Assembly (NCBI RefSeq): GCF_030283145.1
Contig: NZ_JASNWE010000002.1
Location: forward strand, 930,001 to 994,000
Source of the DNA: Actinomadura xylanilytica
Lineage (GTDB): Bacteria; Actinomycetota; Actinomycetes; Streptosporangiales; Streptosporangiaceae
Length of the DNA stretch: 64,000 nt
Reading direction: 5' to 3'
Notes under the pieces: generated by a model
Told to the model about the DNA's origin: nothing
Databases searched by the model: none
What the model saw: only the letters and a program-made list of their open reading frames with translations
Translations under genes and position numbers: made by a program
Shown here: piece after piece, positions 43,200-51,609 of the stretch
How positions within the stretch are numbered: position 1 is the first letter of the stretch
Layout of the letters: the number at the start of each line of letters is the position of its first letter

Positions 43200-43742
43200 C
43201 TACAGATAGGGGCCGCTGGACTGCCGCGGGCCCTGTCCCTCCTCCTCGGCACCCGGCGGGATCATCCCGGCGGGAAGCGCCCGGCGCATCTGCTCGAGCT
43301 GGGCCCGCGCGGCCATCTGCTGCGCGAACAGCGTGGTCTGTATGCCGTGGAACAGCCCCTCCAGCCAGCCGACGAGCTGGGCCTGGGCGATGCGCAGTTC
43401 GGACTCGCTCGGCACGGTGCCCTCGGTGAACGGCAGCGAGAGCCGTTCGAGCTCCTCCACCAGCTCGGGCGCCAGGCCGTCCTCCAGCTCCTTGATGGAA
43501 GAGCTGTGGATCTCGCCCAGCCGGGCGCGGCTGGCCTCGTCCAGTGGCGCGGCCTTGACCTCGTCCAGGAGCTGCCGGATCATGCCGCCGATGCGCATCA
43601 CCTTGGCGGGCTGCTCGACCATCTCGGCGACGGACTTCTCGTCCTTGCCGGAGTCGGTGGCGCCCTCCATCGCGATGCCGTTCGGGCCGACCACCAGGAC
43701 CTGGGGCTCCTGGCCGGACTGGTTCTTCGAAGGCTCGTTCAT
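43200..43742 (-). CDS. bpa: Bacterial proteasome activator (Bpa/PafE, DUF2587)
   Basis: A 180-residue helical ring-forming protein that opens the 20S proteasome without ATP. The N-terminus has QVLVVGPNG, the core helices include GGMIRQLLDEVKAAPLDEASR, and LVGWLEGLFHGIQTTLFAQQM lines the pore. The C-terminal tetrapeptide, which inserts in proteasome pockets, is GPYL here where the family usually has GQYL. It follows a quinone reductase by 13 bases and is probably co-transcribed. No proteasome genes are in the window. Confidence 0.9.
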   Translation of the reverse strand: MNEPSKNQSGQEPQVLVVGPNGIAMEGATDSGKDEKSVAEMVEQPAKVMRIGGMIRQLLDEVKAAPLDEASRARLGEIHSSSIKELEDGLAPELVEELERLSLPFTEGTVPSESELRIAQAQLVGWLEGLFHGIQTTLFAQQMAARAQLEQMRRALPAGMIPPGAEEEGQGPRQSSGPYL

Positions 43743-43755
43743 AATCCCCTAATCC

Positions 43756-44709
43756 TCACGTGAGCAGGATCTTGCCGACATGACCGCTCTCCTCCAGGAT
43801 CCGGTGCGCACGGGCCGCCTCGGCCATCGGGACGGTCTGGTCGATCACCGGCCGCACCGTCCCCGACTCCAGCAGCGGCCACACGTGCTCGCGGACCGCG
43901 GCGACGATCTCCGCCTTCTCCTCCAACGGCCGGGCGCGCAGTCCGGTGCCGTGGACCGCCGCCCGCTTGCCCAACAGCTTGCCCAGATCGAGCTCGGCCC
44001 GCGCGCCGCCCTGCAATCCGATCACCATCAGCCGGCCGCCGGCGGCGAGGGCGTCGACATTGCGCGCCAGGTACTTGGCGCCCATGTTGTCAAGGATCAC
44101 GTCGAACGGGCCGTGCTCGACGAAATCCTCGGTGCGGTAGTCGATGACGCCGTCCGCACCGAGCTCCCGGCAGCGGGCCGCCTTGTCAGGGCCGCCCACC
44201 GTGCACAGCACCCGGGCCCCGCGCGCGCGGGCGAGCTGGATCGCCATCGTGCCGATACCGCTCCCGCCGCCGTGTGCGAGGAGCGTCTCCCCGGCCTTCA
44301 ACCCGGCCAGCATGAAGACGTTCGACCACACCGTGCACACGACCTCGGGCAACCCGGCCGCCGCGGCGAGGCCGACTCCGCGCGGGACGGGCAGCAGTTG
44401 CGAGGCCGGCGCGGCGACCCGTTCGGCGTAGCCGCCGCCGCTGAGCAGCGCGCACACCTCGTCGCCCACCCGCCACCCGGACACGTCCTCGCCGAGTTCG
44501 GCGATCCGTCCGGACACCTCCAGGCCCGGGTACGGAGGGGCGCCGGGCGGCGGCGGGTAGAAACCGCGCCGCTGCATGACGTCGGCGCGGTTGACGGCGC
44601 TCGCCGCCACCTCGATGACGACCTCGCCCGGCTTCGCGACCGGGTCCGGCACCTCGGTCCATGCGAGGACGTCGGCGTCCCCCGGCTCGCGAATCACGAT
44701 GGCATGCAT
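43756..44709 (-). CDS. NADPH:quinone oxidoreductase (zinc-independent MDR)
   Basis: A 317-residue quinone reductase of the QOR type. Seen are SAVNRADVMQRRGFYPPPPG, the AGLPEVVCTVWSNVF helix and the cofactor loop GGGSGIGTMAIQLA. It reduces quinones with NADPH. The ATG (MHAIVIREPG) is seven bases after TAGCGT, so it is leaderless; a longer frame upstream is disfavoured. It is upstream of bpa with a 13-base gap, a conserved type of pairing in actinomycetes. Confidence 0.9.
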   Translation of the reverse strand: MHAIVIREPGDADVLAWTEVPDPVAKPGEVVIEVAASAVNRADVMQRRGFYPPPPGAPPYPGLEVSGRIAELGEDVSGWRVGDEVCALLSGGGYAERVAAPASQLLPVPRGVGLAAAAGLPEVVCTVWSNVFMLAGLKAGETLLAHGGGSGIGTMAIQLARARGARVLCTVGGPDKAARCRELGADGVIDYRTEDFVEHGPFDVILDNMGAKYLARNVDALAAGGRLMVIGLQGGARAELDLGKLLGKRAAVHGTGLRARPLEEKAEIVAAVREHVWPLLESGTVRPVIDQTVPMAEAARAHRILEESGHVGKILLT

Positions 44710-44760
44710 ACCGATCACGCTACCGGGCACCGCGGGACGGGAGGCGGGCCGTCCCCGGCG

Positions 44761-44796
44761 ACGGCCCCGGACGGCCCCGGACGGCCCCGGACGGCC
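44761..44796. repeat. Short tandem repeat, ACGGCCCCGG units
   Basis: Three perfect and one partial copies of a 10-base unit lie upstream of the MinD-like gene. It is likely a slippage repeat without known role. Confidence 0.7.
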
Positions 44797-44928
44797 CGGC
44801 GGGTGAGGGGAGGGTGGTGGCGAGGAACGTCAGGGATGCGTGGTATTGGCGCACAGGTATCCTGCCCTGGGGCCAATGCCGACCTGCTCCGCAATTGATC
44901 ATTTGAGGCATGGCCGAGGGGAGAAACG

Positions 44929-47292
44929 GTGGCGAGGAACGAGCACGACGGGCGTTCCCTGGAGGAGCGGTTGGCCTCTTTGGACGCGATGAGCGGCGAG
45001 GCGACAGGGCCGCCCTCCGCCGTCCCGCCCTCGTCCGAAGCCGAACCGTCAGCGCCCGCCGAGCAGCAGCCCCCCTCCGGCGCGCCCGCGGCGCAGCCCG
45101 GGCCCGTGCCGGAACCCGTGCCCGAACCCGAACCCGAGGCCGGGCAGCCCCCGGCGCCCGAGCCCGCCAACCCGTGGCTCGCAGGGCCGCCCCCGTTCCA
45201 GGGGCAGCCAGAGATTTTCGGCGCGCCCCCGCCGCCGCTCCAGCAGGACGGGTTCGTCCAGCCGCACCAGCCGGCGCCGCTGCCCCCCGATGCGTTCGGC
45301 CAGCCCGCCCCGGCTCCGGACTACGGCCGGCCCGCCCCGGCCACGGATTTCGGTCAGCCCGCCCCGGCCACGGATTTCGGCCAGCCCGCCCCGGCCACGG
45401 ATTTCGGCCAGCCGGGCCCGCCGCCGGACTACGGTCAGCCCGCGCCGCCGCCTCAGGATTTCGGTCAGCCCCCGCCACCCCAGGATTTCGGCCCGCCGCC
45501 ACAGCCCGACTACGGCCAGGCCCCACAGTCCGACTACGGCCCGCCGCCGCAGCAGCCTCTGGCCGGGGAGGGAGGCGAGTACGCTCCTCCTCCGCCTCCC
45601 GGATTCCCGTCCTACGGCGCTCCCGGCGGTGCTCCCGGGTACGTGACCCCGCCTCCGTTCGACGGTGGCCAGGCCGCTCAGCAGCAGCAGTACGAGGGCG
45701 GGCCGATGCCCCAGTCGTTCGACGGGGGGATGCTGCCGCCCCCGTATGCGGGAGGCGGCTACCAGCCGTACGACCCGGGGCAGATGCCTTCCTACGAAGG
45801 TGGGGGGCCGGCCCCGCAGCAGCCGCCGTACGAGGGCGTCCCGCAGCCGCAGCCGCCGTACGAGGGCGGACCCGCGCCGCAGCAGCCGTCGTTCGACCAG
45901 CAGCAGCCCTGGGAGACCGGTCCGGCGCCGCAGCAGCCGTACGACGCCTCCGGTGGCGGCCAGGGGGCGCCGCCGCTCGACCAGCTCCCGCCGTACCCGT
46001 CCGAGCAGTACGCCCCGCAGGACCCGGCACAGGGCGCGCAGCCGTACCCCTACGGGCCGGTCGACCCCGCCCAGAGCCCGCCCGCCGGAGGCCACTACAA
46101 CCCGGTGCCTGGATTCGGGCCTGAGGAACAGCAGCCTGCCGGAGGCCACTACAACCCGGTGCCCGGATTCGGGCCTGAGGAACAGCAGCCCGCCGAGGGC
46201 TACGCACAGCCCGCCGGATACCCGCAGATGCCCCCCGGTGCGCCCCAGGGACCGTACCCGGGTCAGCCGGGTCCTGCCGGGTATCCCGGGCAGGCTGGGC
46301 ATCCCGGGCCGGGCCAGCCGGGGTACCCGCAGGGCAACGAGGCGCCGCCGCCCGGGAGCTCCGAGAGCCTCAGCTCCGAGAACCTGCTCGGCGAGCGGCG
46401 CATCGCCCCGTCCGCCGGCTGGCGCAAGGCCGTCTACAAGGCGTCCGGCGGGAACATCCACCCGGGCGAGTCGCAGAACGAGCTGCGCCGCAAGGACCTG
46501 ATCGGACGGGCGCGCACCACCGTGGCCGGCGGCCACCACCGGGTCGCGGTCATGTCGCTCAAGGGCGGGGTGGGCAAGACGACCACCACGACCGGACTCG
46601 GCGCGATGCTGTCGTCGATCCGCGGCGACCGGGTCATCGCGGTCGACGCCAACCCCGACCGCGGCACGCTGTCCGACAAGGTGAAGCTGGAGACGGCGGC
46701 GACCGTCCGAGACCTGCTCAACGACCGCGACAGGGTGCACCGGTACGCCGACGTGCGGGCCTTCACCTCGCAGAACGGGGCGCGCCTGGAGGTGCTGGCC
46801 TCCGACCGCGACCCGGCCGTCAGCGAGGCGTTCAGCGCCGAGGACTACGCCGCCGTGGCCGTGGTGCTGGAGCAGTTCTACTCGATCTGCATCACCGACT
46901 GCGGCACCGGGCTCCTGCACTCGGCGATGGCGGGCGTGCTCAGCCTCGCCGACCAGCTCGTCCTGGTCAGCTCCCCGTCGGTGGACGGTGCCCGCTCGGC
47001 GAGCGCGACCCTCGACTGGCTGGAGGCGCACGACCACGGCCACCTGGTCCGCAACGGCGTGGTCGTGCTGTCGATGGTGCGCAACCGCACCCGCAGCCAG
47101 GTCGATCTCGACAAGCTCCAGGCGCACTTCGAGAGCCGCTGCCGTGCCGTCGTGCGGATCCCGTACGACGACCACCTGGAGGAGGGGGCCGAGGTCGAGC
47201 TGGAGCAGCTCGCCCCGGCCACCCGCGAGGCGTACCTCAACCTGGCGGCCGTCGTCGGCGACGGCTTCGCCTTCCAGCGCCCGCCCGCCTGA
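44929..47292 (+). CDS. MinD/ParA-like ATPase with long Pro/Gln-rich repeat N-terminus
   Basis: A 787-residue protein. Residues 1-480 are a disordered Pro/Gln/Gly/Tyr region with repeats such as PAPATDFGQ (three copies), PPYEGG variants and a 54-base duplicated unit. The C-terminal third is a deviant Walker ATPase: KGGVGKTTTT near residue 545, VDANPDRGTL and the switch II stretch ITDCGTG. This layout matches the EspI/MinD-like proteins known from type VII secretion loci, but no ESX genes are in this window. It may polarise a protein or secretion apparatus. GTG start with GAGGGGAG upstream. Confidence 0.8.
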   Translation: MARNEHDGRSLEERLASLDAMSGEATGPPSAVPPSSEAEPSAPAEQQPPSGAPAAQPGPVPEPVPEPEPEAGQPPAPEPANPWLAGPPPFQGQPEIFGAPPPPLQQDGFVQPHQPAPLPPDAFGQPAPAPDYGRPAPATDFGQPAPATDFGQPAPATDFGQPGPPPDYGQPAPPPQDFGQPPPPQDFGPPPQPDYGQAPQSDYGPPPQQPLAGEGGEYAPPPPPGFPSYGAPGGAPGYVTPPPFDGGQAAQQQQYEGGPMPQSFDGGMLPPPYAGGGYQPYDPGQMPSYEGGGPAPQQPPYEGVPQPQPPYEGGPAPQQPSFDQQQPWETGPAPQQPYDASGGGQGAPPLDQLPPYPSEQYAPQDPAQGAQPYPYGPVDPAQSPPAGGHYNPVPGFGPEEQQPAGGHYNPVPGFGPEEQQPAEGYAQPAGYPQMPPGAPQGPYPGQPGPAGYPGQAGHPGPGQPGYPQGNEAPPPGSSESLSSENLLGERRIAPSAGWRKAVYKASGGNIHPGESQNELRRKDLIGRARTTVAGGHHRVAVMSLKGGVGKTTTTTGLGAMLSSIRGDRVIAVDANPDRGTLSDKVKLETAATVRDLLNDRDRVHRYADVRAFTSQNGARLEVLASDRDPAVSEAFSAEDYAAVAVVLEQFYSICITDCGTGLLHSAMAGVLSLADQLVLVSSPSVDGARSASATLDWLEAHDHGHLVRNGVVVLSMVRNRTRSQVDLDKLQAHFESRCRAVVRIPYDDHLEEGAEVELEQLAPATREAYLNLAAVVGDGFAFQRPPA
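46084..46191 (+). repeat. Tandem 54-bp duplication inside the MinD-like gene
   Basis: Two nearly identical in-frame 54-base units encode GGHYNPVPGFGPEEQQPA twice. Only a few synonymous bases differ, so the duplication is recent. Confidence 0.85.
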
Positions 47293-47365
47293 CCCACGAC
47301 GCGAGGTGCGGCCCCGCCGGTGGCGGGGCCGCCGTGGGCACCGGAGGGCGTTAGAGTCGCCGTCC

Positions 47366-47737
47366 GTGGTCGAGAACGTGTACGTGGGCAAGGCGCCGGT
47401 CGACGCCGCGGGTGACCGCGGTTGGCTGCTGGGCCATTTCAAGGCGGACGACGACCTCCGGCACAGCGAGGACGTCGAGATCAAATGGGGCGTGCACCCG
47501 CGCGGTGAACGCCGTGGGCAGTGGACCAGCGGCGAGCAGCGCGTCGCGCTGCTCGTGTTGATCAGCGGCCGGTTCCGGATGGAGTTCCCCGGACGGGACG
47601 TGCTGCTGACCGAGCAGGGCGACTACGTGGTGTGGGGACGCGGCGTCGACCATTCCTGGTGCGCCGAGGAGGAGTCGGTGGTGATGACCGTCCGCTGGCC
47701 GTCCGTCCCCGGCTACCGCGTCCCGGACCCCGCCTAG
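47366..47737 (+). CDS. Cupin-fold protein
   Basis: A 123-residue single-domain protein with a cupin-like beta-barrel: VALLVLISGRFRMEFPGRDVLLTEQGDYVVWGRGVDH contains the second-strand Gly and a late His, but the canonical two-His-one-Glu set is incomplete. It could be a sugar- or metal-binding cupin or a signalling domain. GTG is the start, eight bases after TAGAGT (leaderless). The gene precedes tRNA-Ser. Confidence 0.65.
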   Translation: MVENVYVGKAPVDAAGDRGWLLGHFKADDDLRHSEDVEIKWGVHPRGERRGQWTSGEQRVALLVLISGRFRMEFPGRDVLLTEQGDYVVWGRGVDHSWCAEEESVVMTVRWPSVPGYRVPDPA

Positions 47738-47821
47738 CCCGCCGCCGGACGGTGTCGCGGGGGAGGGCGCAATGCGGTCGATCGCAGCGTCCGCCGACCG
47801 CTATCGTGGGCTGTGGCCGTT

Positions 47822-47913
47822 GGAGGGTTCGCATAGTGGACTAGTGCAGGCGCCTTGAAAGCGCCCAGGGCTGGGGACAGTCCTCGTGGGTTCGAATCCC
47901 ACACTCTCCGCCA
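47822..47913 (+). tRNA. tRNA-Ser (anticodon TGA), with encoded CCA
   Basis: Acceptor GGAGGGT pairs with ACTCTCC. The anticodon stem GGCGC/GCGCC holds loop CTTGAAA, giving anticodon TGA. A long variable arm (CAGGGCTGGGGACAGTCCT region) and the T-loop TTCGAATC follow. The discriminator is G and CCA is encoded. Confidence 0.95.
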
Positions 47914-47921
47914 ACGAAATA

Positions 47922-47951
47922 GCCGCCGACCTGCGACTTCAGGTCGGCGGC
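47922..47951 (+). terminator. Terminator after tRNA-Ser(TGA)
   Basis: A 12-bp perfect stem GCCGCCGACCTG/CAGGTCGGCGGC with a 6-base loop follows 8 bases after the CCA end. Confidence 0.75.
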
Positions 47952-48070
47952 GTGGGCAGGACGCGGTGGCGTAACGGGACGAGGCGTGCGCCGCCGCGGG
48001 GGCGCTCAGGCCCGGCACACCGGGCGCGGGGTCATGAATCCGGACGAAGTGATCAGTTACCCTCTTCGGC

Positions 48071-48238
48071 ATGTCTGAAACACCGAACGATCCGGCCGGT
48101 TCGACCACCCAGTTCCAGTACTTCGCTCAGCAGGGGCAGCCCGAGAAGTCCTCCGGCCCGAACATGGGCCTCATCATCGGCGTCGTCGCCGTCGTGGTCG
48201 TCGTCGCGATCCTGGCGGTCGCGTTCATGATGCTCTGA
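48071..48238 (+). CDS. Small single-pass membrane protein
   Basis: A 55-residue protein with a polar N-terminal 30 residues (begins MSETPNDPAGSTTQFQYFAQ) and one helix (GLIIGVVAVVVVVAILAVAF) at the very C-terminus, so a tail-anchored or single-span topology. Coding bias is strong. I do not recognise the family. It converges with the peptidase gene. Confidence 0.65.
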   Translation: MSETPNDPAGSTTQFQYFAQQGQPEKSSGPNMGLIIGVVAVVVVVAILAVAFMML

Positions 48239-48280
48239 CCGAACCCGCTCGTCCGGGGCTGAGGCTGGGGCTGAGGGTCG

Positions 48281-49048
48281 TCACCGGCCGTTGCTGGAGA
48301 AGTGCTGGTAGTCCTTGGTGCCGTTCCACTCGCCGCCCCAGCCCCAGCCGATCGAGGCGAACGCCCGGACGACCTTGTCGCCAGCGTGGATCACGCCCGG
48401 GGCGCGGCTCTTGCGGTTCTTGAACTTCACGCAGTCCTTGTGGTCGACCTCGCCGCTCGCGGTGACGTACGGGTTCTCGCACGGGTTGAGGTCGACCGCG
48501 AGGCCGAAGGCGTGCTGCGACCAGGTGGACGACCCGGTCGCGGGGCGGCAGTTGAAGGCCGAGGTGTTGTCGGCCTCGATCGACTGCCAGTCGCTGCCCT
48601 TGTAGGCGTCCACCGGCTCCATGCGCTTGATCGGATAGTGCATGTCGTAGAGCTTCCGGAAGACCTTGACCAGCTTCTCGGCGGCCTTGGCGTTGACGAC
48701 CAGGCGCCCGTCCGGGTGCGGCTTGTCGTCCATGCCCCAGTAGGTCATCTGGATCATCCGCAGGCCGGACACCGGTACCGGGCAGCCCTTCTTCCAGGAG
48801 TACTTCAGCGTCGAGGCGGGGTCGGTGATCTTCTTGATCTCCGACTGGAACGCCGCCGGGCTCGGCTTCGCGGGTGAGGAGCCGGACGGCGCCGACGAGC
48901 CCCCGCTCGCGGTGGGCGGACTGGCCGATGTCGGTGATCCGGACTTGCCGTAACCGGGCGAGCCGTTGCCGCATCCGGACGTCACGATGGTCGCCGCCGT
49001 GACCGCGGTCAGGAAGGTTGCGCCACGGAGTGGCCGTCTGCCTGGCAT
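48281..49048 (-). CDS. M15-family peptidase lipoprotein (D-Ala-D-Ala/L-Ala-D-Glu type)
   Basis: A 255-residue lipoprotein. Signal with lipobox VTSGC near residue 24, Ser/Pro linker, then an M15 domain: SQHAFGLAVDLNP holds the zinc His and Asp, and the C-terminal GGEWNGTKDYQHF supplies the last zinc His. It would trim peptidoglycan peptides outside the membrane. ATG chosen to give a proper basic signal start (MPGRRPLRGATF). Unlike most M15 enzymes it has two extra Cys that may form a disulfide. Confidence 0.85.
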   Translation of the reverse strand: MPGRRPLRGATFLTAVTAATIVTSGCGNGSPGYGKSGSPTSASPPTASGGSSAPSGSSPAKPSPAAFQSEIKKITDPASTLKYSWKKGCPVPVSGLRMIQMTYWGMDDKPHPDGRLVVNAKAAEKLVKVFRKLYDMHYPIKRMEPVDAYKGSDWQSIEADNTSAFNCRPATGSSTWSQHAFGLAVDLNPCENPYVTASGEVDHKDCVKFKNRKSRAPGVIHAGDKVVRAFASIGWGWGGEWNGTKDYQHFSSNGR

Positions 49049-49209
49049 CCCAGCAGGATCGCACGTCACGCGCACTTCGCGTGGGACCCCGGATTCGCTA
49101 CGGTGCGTTGAGAGCGTGCTCGCCGAACAGGCGCCGGGGGGCGGGCGCGCCGCATCCATCTCTTGTCCCCGGGTGTGTTCCCGGGGTCTCCCCCGGCCAG
49201 GGAGCCGGC

Positions 49210-49638
49210 ATGGCGGATCCTCAGGAGAAGGGCGTCCCGAGCCTCGAAGACGAGATCTTCGCCGTGGCGCACGCCGTGGAGGTCGAGCCCGCGGCGCGGG
49301 CCGCGCCGCGGCTGCGGCTGCGCTGGGCGCGCGCCGAGGAGCTCGGAGTGCGGGCCCAGCGGCTCGGCGGCCGTGACATCGGCGCCGTCGCCGCCGGGTT
49401 CGGGACGTTCGTGTTCGTCGACGCGATGATGATGTGGGCGCCGCTGATGTCCAGCGACCGGTCGAATCTGTGGCCCCAGCTGGTGGCGCTGCTGGTGCTG
49501 GCGTTCGGTCTCGGCGGGCTGCTGGTGTGGAAGGTCGGCGGCACCTGGCGGCAGTTCGGCGCGGGGATGATGCTGGCCTGGGTGTTCCTGACCCTGGTCT
49601 CGGTCGGATTCCTCACCGGCGTTTCGGTGACGCTCTAG
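49210..49638 (+). CDS. Three-helix membrane protein of unknown function
   Basis: A 142-residue protein with a charged cytosolic N-terminus and three hydrophobic segments (IGAVAAGFGTFVFVDAM, LVALLVLAFGLGGLLVW, MLAWVFLTLVSVGFLTG). I recognise no family. The ATG lies after a weak GGAGCC. The stop codon is inside a 22-base tandem duplication. It converges with the MarR gene. Confidence 0.65.
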   Translation: MADPQEKGVPSLEDEIFAVAHAVEVEPAARAAPRLRLRWARAEELGVRAQRLGGRDIGAVAAGFGTFVFVDAMMMWAPLMSSDRSNLWPQLVALLVLAFGLGGLLVWKVGGTWRQFGAGMMLAWVFLTLVSVGFLTGVSVTL

Positions 49639-49672
49639 GTGGACGTCCGCGACGCTCTAGGTGGACGTCCGC
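49629..49672. repeat. 22-bp tandem duplication at a stop codon
   Basis: Two exact copies of a 22-base unit (beginning GACGCTCTAGGTGGACGTCC) and a partial third span the stop of the membrane protein gene. Confidence 0.85.
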
Positions 49673-49687
49673 GACGTTCTGGGCGGG

Positions 49688-50146
49688 TCAGCCGGCGTCG
49701 ATGCGCTTCATCACGGCGGTGAAGACCCGTCCGACGGCCTCGAGGTCGGCCGGGTCGATGATGTCGACGAGGAACGCGCGGACGGTCTCGACGTGGTCGC
49801 GGGAGGCCCGGTCGAGGGCGTCGAAGCCCGCGTCGGTGAGGTGCGCGTACACCCCGCGCTTGTCGCCGGGGCAGCTTCCCCGGCTGACCAGGCCCTTGGA
49901 CTCCAGGCGGGAGCAGGTGTGGGAGAGGCGGCTGCGCGACTGGCTGGCGTTGTCGGCCAGCTCGGCCATGCGCAGGCGCCGCTCGGGCGCCTCGGAGAGG
50001 CGGACCAGGATCTCGTACTCGGAGACCGAGAGCCCGTGCCGGGTCTTCAGGTCGCGGTCCATGACCTCGGTGAGCCGGACGCTGCCGTCCACGTAGGCTC
50101 GCCAGTCACGCTGCTGGGTGGCATCGAGCCAGCGCGGTTCGCTCAT
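49688..50146 (-). CDS. MarR family transcriptional regulator
   Basis: A 152-residue winged-helix regulator. The DNA-binding region reads LRMAELADNASQSRSRLSHTCSRLESKGLV, followed by a wing with GDKRGVYAHLTDAG. It is divergent from the pirin gene and the palindromes between them are natural operators, so it probably controls pirin in response to an oxidant or phenolic ligand. ATG lies seven bases after TATACT (leaderless), which overlaps the operator region. Confidence 0.88.
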   Translation of the reverse strand: MSEPRWLDATQQRDWRAYVDGSVRLTEVMDRDLKTRHGLSVSEYEILVRLSEAPERRLRMAELADNASQSRSRLSHTCSRLESKGLVSRGSCPGDKRGVYAHLTDAGFDALDRASRDHVETVRAFLVDIIDPADLEAVGRVFTAVMKRIDAG

Positions 50147-50170
50147 GAGCGCGAGTATAGAGCATAAATT

Positions 50171-50189
50171 GAAGATTCAACTAATCTTC
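50171..50189. promoter_or_regulatory. MarR operator candidate 1
   Basis: GAAGATT-N5-AATCTTC is a perfect 7-bp inverted repeat containing TTGAAGATTCAA, just upstream of the MarR -10. Confidence 0.6.
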
Positions 50190-50231
50190 GGTACGATCGG
50201 CCGCGTCCGGGGTCGCCGCGCCCCGGAATAG

Positions 50232-50245
50232 TTTATCTTTCAACT
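50232..50245. promoter_or_regulatory. MarR operator candidate 2
   Basis: TTTATCTTTCAACT repeats the sequence elements of site 1 (AGTTGAA and ATAAA on the opposite strand) nearer to pirin. Confidence 0.5.
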
Positions 50246-50351
50246 ACGTTGCGGAAGGTAGCGCACCCCCGCCGGGGCGCGCGAGACGTTCACCGTCCCC
50301 GCCGCGGCGCCGGCCTCGGGAGGGGCGGCCACCGACCGATCGGAGAATCCC

Positions 50352-51362
50352 ATGCCTGCCGTGACCGCGGACCCGCTGAGCCTGCCGCGCCTGCCCCTGC
50401 TGCCGGACGCCCGGACCGACTGGCGCCGCGTCGCCAAGGTCGTCACCGCCCAGCGCCACCTGGAGGGCGAGGGCTTCCAGGTCCGGCGGCCGTTCCCGGG
50501 TGTCGACCTCCCGCTCGCCGACCCGTTCCTGCTGCTCGACCACATGGGCGCGGTGGAGTACGCGCCGGGCGAGGCGATGGGGACGCCCTGGCACCCGCAC
50601 CGCGGCTTCGAGACCGTCACCTACATCATCGACGGCGCGTTCGAGCACCAGGACACCACCGGGGGCGGCGGCCTGATCGCCGACGGCGGGACCCAGTGGA
50701 TGACGGCCGCGTCCGGCATCCAGCACATCGAGCAGCCGCCGCCCGAGCTGGTCACCAAGGGCGGGCTGTTCCACGGCGTCCAGCTCTGGGTGAACCTGCC
50801 CCGTGCCGAGAAGTGGGCCAAGCCGCGCTACCAGGACATCGGGGCGCGCGACGTCACGCTGCTCGCGGCGGGCGACGGCTCCTCGCTCGTCCGGGTGATC
50901 GCCGGCTCGGTCGGCGGGCACGACGGGCCGGGCGTCACCCACACCCCGATCAACTACCTGCACGCGACCGTGGCCCCGGGCGCGCGGCTGGCCCTGCCGT
51001 GGCCGCGCGACTTCAACGCGCTGGTGTACGTGCTCTCTGGGCGCGGCACCGCCGGTGTCGAGGAGATCGGGCTGGACGAGGGGCAGCTCGCGGTGTTCGC
51101 GGGCTCGCACCACAAGGGCGACGGTGACGGCCTGGTCGTCCGGGCCGCCGACGTGCAGCCGCAGGCGAGCGCGAACGGCTGGGAGATCCTGATCCTGGGC
51201 GGCCTGCCGATCCGCGAGCCGGTCGCGCGGTACGGGCCGTTCGTCATGAACACCCGGGAGGAGATCGTGCAGGCGTTCGAGGACTTCCAGGCGGGCCGGA
51301 TGGGGACCGTCCCGGCGGAGAAGGTGCCGCACCTGTCCAGCCGGGACGAGCCGCTCAACTGA
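50352..51362 (+). CDS. Pirin family protein
   Basis: A 336-residue bicupin. The metal site in the N-terminal cupin is HPHRGFETVTYI plus GIQHIE, the Fe-binding His/Glu set of human pirin. Some pirins have quercetin dioxygenase activity; others are regulators. A GGAGAA ribosome binding site precedes the ATG. Divergent MarR gene and palindromes indicate induction by stress. Confidence 0.92.
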   Translation: MPAVTADPLSLPRLPLLPDARTDWRRVAKVVTAQRHLEGEGFQVRRPFPGVDLPLADPFLLLDHMGAVEYAPGEAMGTPWHPHRGFETVTYIIDGAFEHQDTTGGGGLIADGGTQWMTAASGIQHIEQPPPELVTKGGLFHGVQLWVNLPRAEKWAKPRYQDIGARDVTLLAAGDGSSLVRVIAGSVGGHDGPGVTHTPINYLHATVAPGARLALPWPRDFNALVYVLSGRGTAGVEEIGLDEGQLAVFAGSHHKGDGDGLVVRAADVQPQASANGWEILILGGLPIREPVARYGPFVMNTREEIVQAFEDFQAGRMGTVPAEKVPHLSSRDEPLN

Positions 51363-51422
51363 CCGCGGGTTCCGGGGGGTCGGCTGACGGCGCCGACCCC
51401 ATGCGCTACTGTGTTCGAATAG

Positions 51423-51438
51423 TCGAACAGAAGTTCGA
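51423..51438 (+). promoter_or_regulatory. Perfect actinobacterial SOS (LexA) box
   Basis: TCGAAC-AGAA-GTTCGA matches the LexA consensus of actinobacteria exactly, and an overlapping TTCGA-ATAG-TCGAA precedes it. It lies 37 bases before an ATG with GGGGAGG ribosome binding site and 172 bases before the conserved start of the AAA ATPase. Confidence 0.75.
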
Positions 51439-51609
51439 CTAGCTCGTTCGTGTGCGCTCGCCTGGGGAGGCGGCATGATGGCGACGGTGGCCGCGGGGGG
51501 GCCGGACGCGGCGGCGCGCCGCCGCGAACCGCGGGCGCACGCGACACGCCGTACGAGTTTCTACGCAAATCTACGGCCACAGCTATACCGCCTCATAGAG
51601 TCCGAGACC

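Noticed and set aside
44761..44796. CRISPR-like repeat
   Set aside because: Units are 10 bases without spacers; it is a simple tandem repeat.
43780..44898. Plus-strand frame opposite the quinone reductase
   Set aside because: Antisense shadow of a well-supported gene.
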